A stretch of DNA of 14,698 bases from DATIYF01 sp035517775 (GTDB taxonomy: Bacteria; Acidobacteriota; Terriglobia; Terriglobales; Acidobacteriaceae). The stretch is from the NCBI GenBank assembly GCA_035517775.1, contig DATIYF010000128.1, positions 1-14,698 of the forward strand, written 5' to 3'. Positions 13,748-14,698 of this stretch are shown piece after piece (the first letter of the stretch is position 1; every line of letters starts with the position of its first letter). Made by a program: the position numbers and the translations under genes. The notes under the pieces are model-generated. The model did not search any database and was not told the DNA's origin. It saw only the letters and a program-made list of their open reading frames with translations.

Positions 13748-13798
13748 GATTCCGGCTCCATGCGCGAAATCGTTCCATACGATAAAGAGAGGGTATTC

Positions 13799-14698
13799 AT
13801 GACCAATATTTCTGATATTCATGCCCGCGAAGTGCTCGATTCACGGGGAAATCCCACCGTGGAAGCCGAGGTCACGCTGGCGGATGGCGCCACGGGCCGC
13901 GCTATTGTGCCCAGTGGCGCCTCCACCGGCGAGCACGAAGCGGTCGAATTGCGCGATGGCGATAAAGAACGCTACCTGGGCAAGGGCGTGCTCAAAGCGG
14001 TGCAGAACGTGAACGGCGAGATCGCCGACGCCCTGGCCAATATGGATGCCAGCGACCAGCGCGCCCTCGATCAGAAAATGATCGAGCTCGACGGCACCGA
14101 GAACAAAGGCCGCCTGGGGGCCAACGCCATTCTTTCGGTCTCGATGGCGGCGGCGCGCGCCGCCGCGCGCAGTTACCGATTGCCCCTCTATCGCTATCTG
14201 GGCGGGGCCGGCGCCAACACCTTGCCCACGCCCATGATGAACATTTTGAATGGCGGCGCCCATGCCGATAACAACGTGGACTTTCAGGAATTCATGGTCA
14301 TGCCGGTTGGGGCGGAGTCGTTTTCTGAGGCCCTGCGCTGGGGGGTGGAAGTCTTTCATACGCTGAAGGGCGTTTTGAAGAAGCGCGGCTACAACACCTC
14401 AGTTGGCGATGAAGGCGGTTTCGCACCTTCGCTGAAATCCAATGTCGAAGCCATCGAGGTGGTGCTTGAAGCCATCCAGCAGGCCGGGTTTAAACCTGGC
14501 TACGACGTCGCCATTGCCCTCGACCCCGCCGCCAGCGAGTTCTACCAGGACGGCAAGTACGTCTTCAAGAAATCCGACAAATCCACCAAGAGCTCGGAGG
14601 ATATGGCCCTGTTCTGGGCCAAGTGGGTGCGTGACTATCCCATTGTCTCGCTTGAGGATGGCCTGGCCGAGAACGACTGGAACGGCTGGCAGGCGCTG
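13799..14698 (+). CDS. eno: Enolase (phosphopyruvate hydratase), N-terminal 300 residues; cut by window end
   Basis: The frame gives MTNISDIHAREVLDSRGNPT, the standard enolase start, then PSGASTGEHEAVELRD (mobile loop with Ser42), GANAILSVSMAAARA, LNGGAHADNNVDFQEFMVMP, SVGDEGGFAPS (the general-acid Glu), ALDPAASEFY (metal Asp) and LEDGLAENDWNGW (metal Glu). The catalytic Lys region and the rest, about 130 residues, lie beyond the window. It interconverts 2-phosphoglycerate and phosphoenolpyruvate in the cytoplasm. The ATG at 13799 is chosen because an AGAGGG Shine-Dalgarno lies 5 nt before it and homologues start there. The frame stays open upstream to ATGs at 13760 and 13694, which would add 13 or 35 residues not typical of the family. 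It diverges from the TrbI-like gene. Confidence 0.97.
   Translation, partial: MTNISDIHAREVLDSRGNPTVEAEVTLADGATGRAIVPSGASTGEHEAVELRDGDKERYLGKGVLKAVQNVNGEIADALANMDASDQRALDQKMIELDGTENKGRLGANAILSVSMAAARAAARSYRLPLYRYLGGAGANTLPTPMMNILNGGAHADNNVDFQEFMVMPVGAESFSEALRWGVEVFHTLKGVLKKRGYNTSVGDEGGFAPSLKSNVEAIEVVLEAIQQAGFKPGYDVAIALDPAASEFYQDGKYVFKKSDKSTKSSEDMALFWAKWVRDYPIVSLEDGLAENDWNGWQAL

Noticed and set aside
1..14698. CRISPR arrays, tRNA or rRNA genes, riboswitches, att sites
   Set aside because: No regularly spaced direct repeats, no cloverleaf with CCA-type end, no rRNA signature and no recognisable riboswitch core were seen on either strand by eye.

Overview
This is a GC-rich bacterial chromosome segment. 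The gene content suggests an Acidobacteriota (Terriglobia-like) genome: a decayed REP-associated tyrosine transposase, a PerR-KatG pair, a GH57 amylase-type enzyme near glgB, a secreted TrbI-like glycine-zipper protein, and dispersed intergenic repeats of a style I associate with that phylum. The taxonomic call is inference from gene families and style. I see no rRNA, tRNA, CRISPR array, intact insertion sequence or phage module.

Layout. 1-382: 3' part of a frameshifted REP-associated (Y1/HUH) transposase, with hairpins at its end. 539-1414: stand-alone 5'-3' exonuclease of the PolA N-terminal-domain/flap-nuclease family. 1549-4361: peroxide defence unit, a PerR-type Fur-family regulator with a near-perfect PerR box over its own -10 element, followed on the same strand by catalase-peroxidase katG and a hairpin terminator. 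4559-7996: compact three-gene sugar-acid operon: an MFS anion:cation-symporter-type permease, a rhamnonate-dehydratase-like enolase-superfamily enzyme (ATGA overlap with the permease), and a fumarylacetoacetate-hydrolase-superfamily protein of GguC/AraD1 type. 8124-10412 (minus strand): glgB, preceded by a 68-residue two-helix membrane protein of superinfection-immunity type. 10531-12747 (plus): GH57 alpha-glucan enzyme, divergent from the minus-strand pair. 12946-13575 (minus): secreted TrbI-like/glycine-zipper protein. 13799-14698 (plus): first 300 residues of enolase, cut by the window end.

How the genes may work together. PerR and KatG form a peroxide-sensing and detoxifying pair. The permease, dehydratase and FAH-family protein plausibly import an aldonate, dehydrate it to a 2-keto-3-deoxy acid and process that product. 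GlgB and the GH57 enzyme both act on alpha-1,4/1,6-glucans and share an intergenic region, so they probably serve storage-glucan turnover. Enolase is housekeeping glycolysis.

The most interesting signals are regulatory. Several genes (exonuclease, perR, GH57, possibly eno) have a -10-like hexamer only 5-15 nt before the start codon and no Shine-Dalgarno, which suggests leaderless transcripts, while other genes here have clear Shine-Dalgarno sequences. eno has a 35-codon in-frame upstream extension containing a terminator-like hairpin. A perfect 9-bp inverted repeat lies between perR and katG. Two intergenic regions carry a triplicated CRCRAA motif. I found no complex new defence or biosynthetic system; most of the window is ordinary metabolism with unusual regulation.
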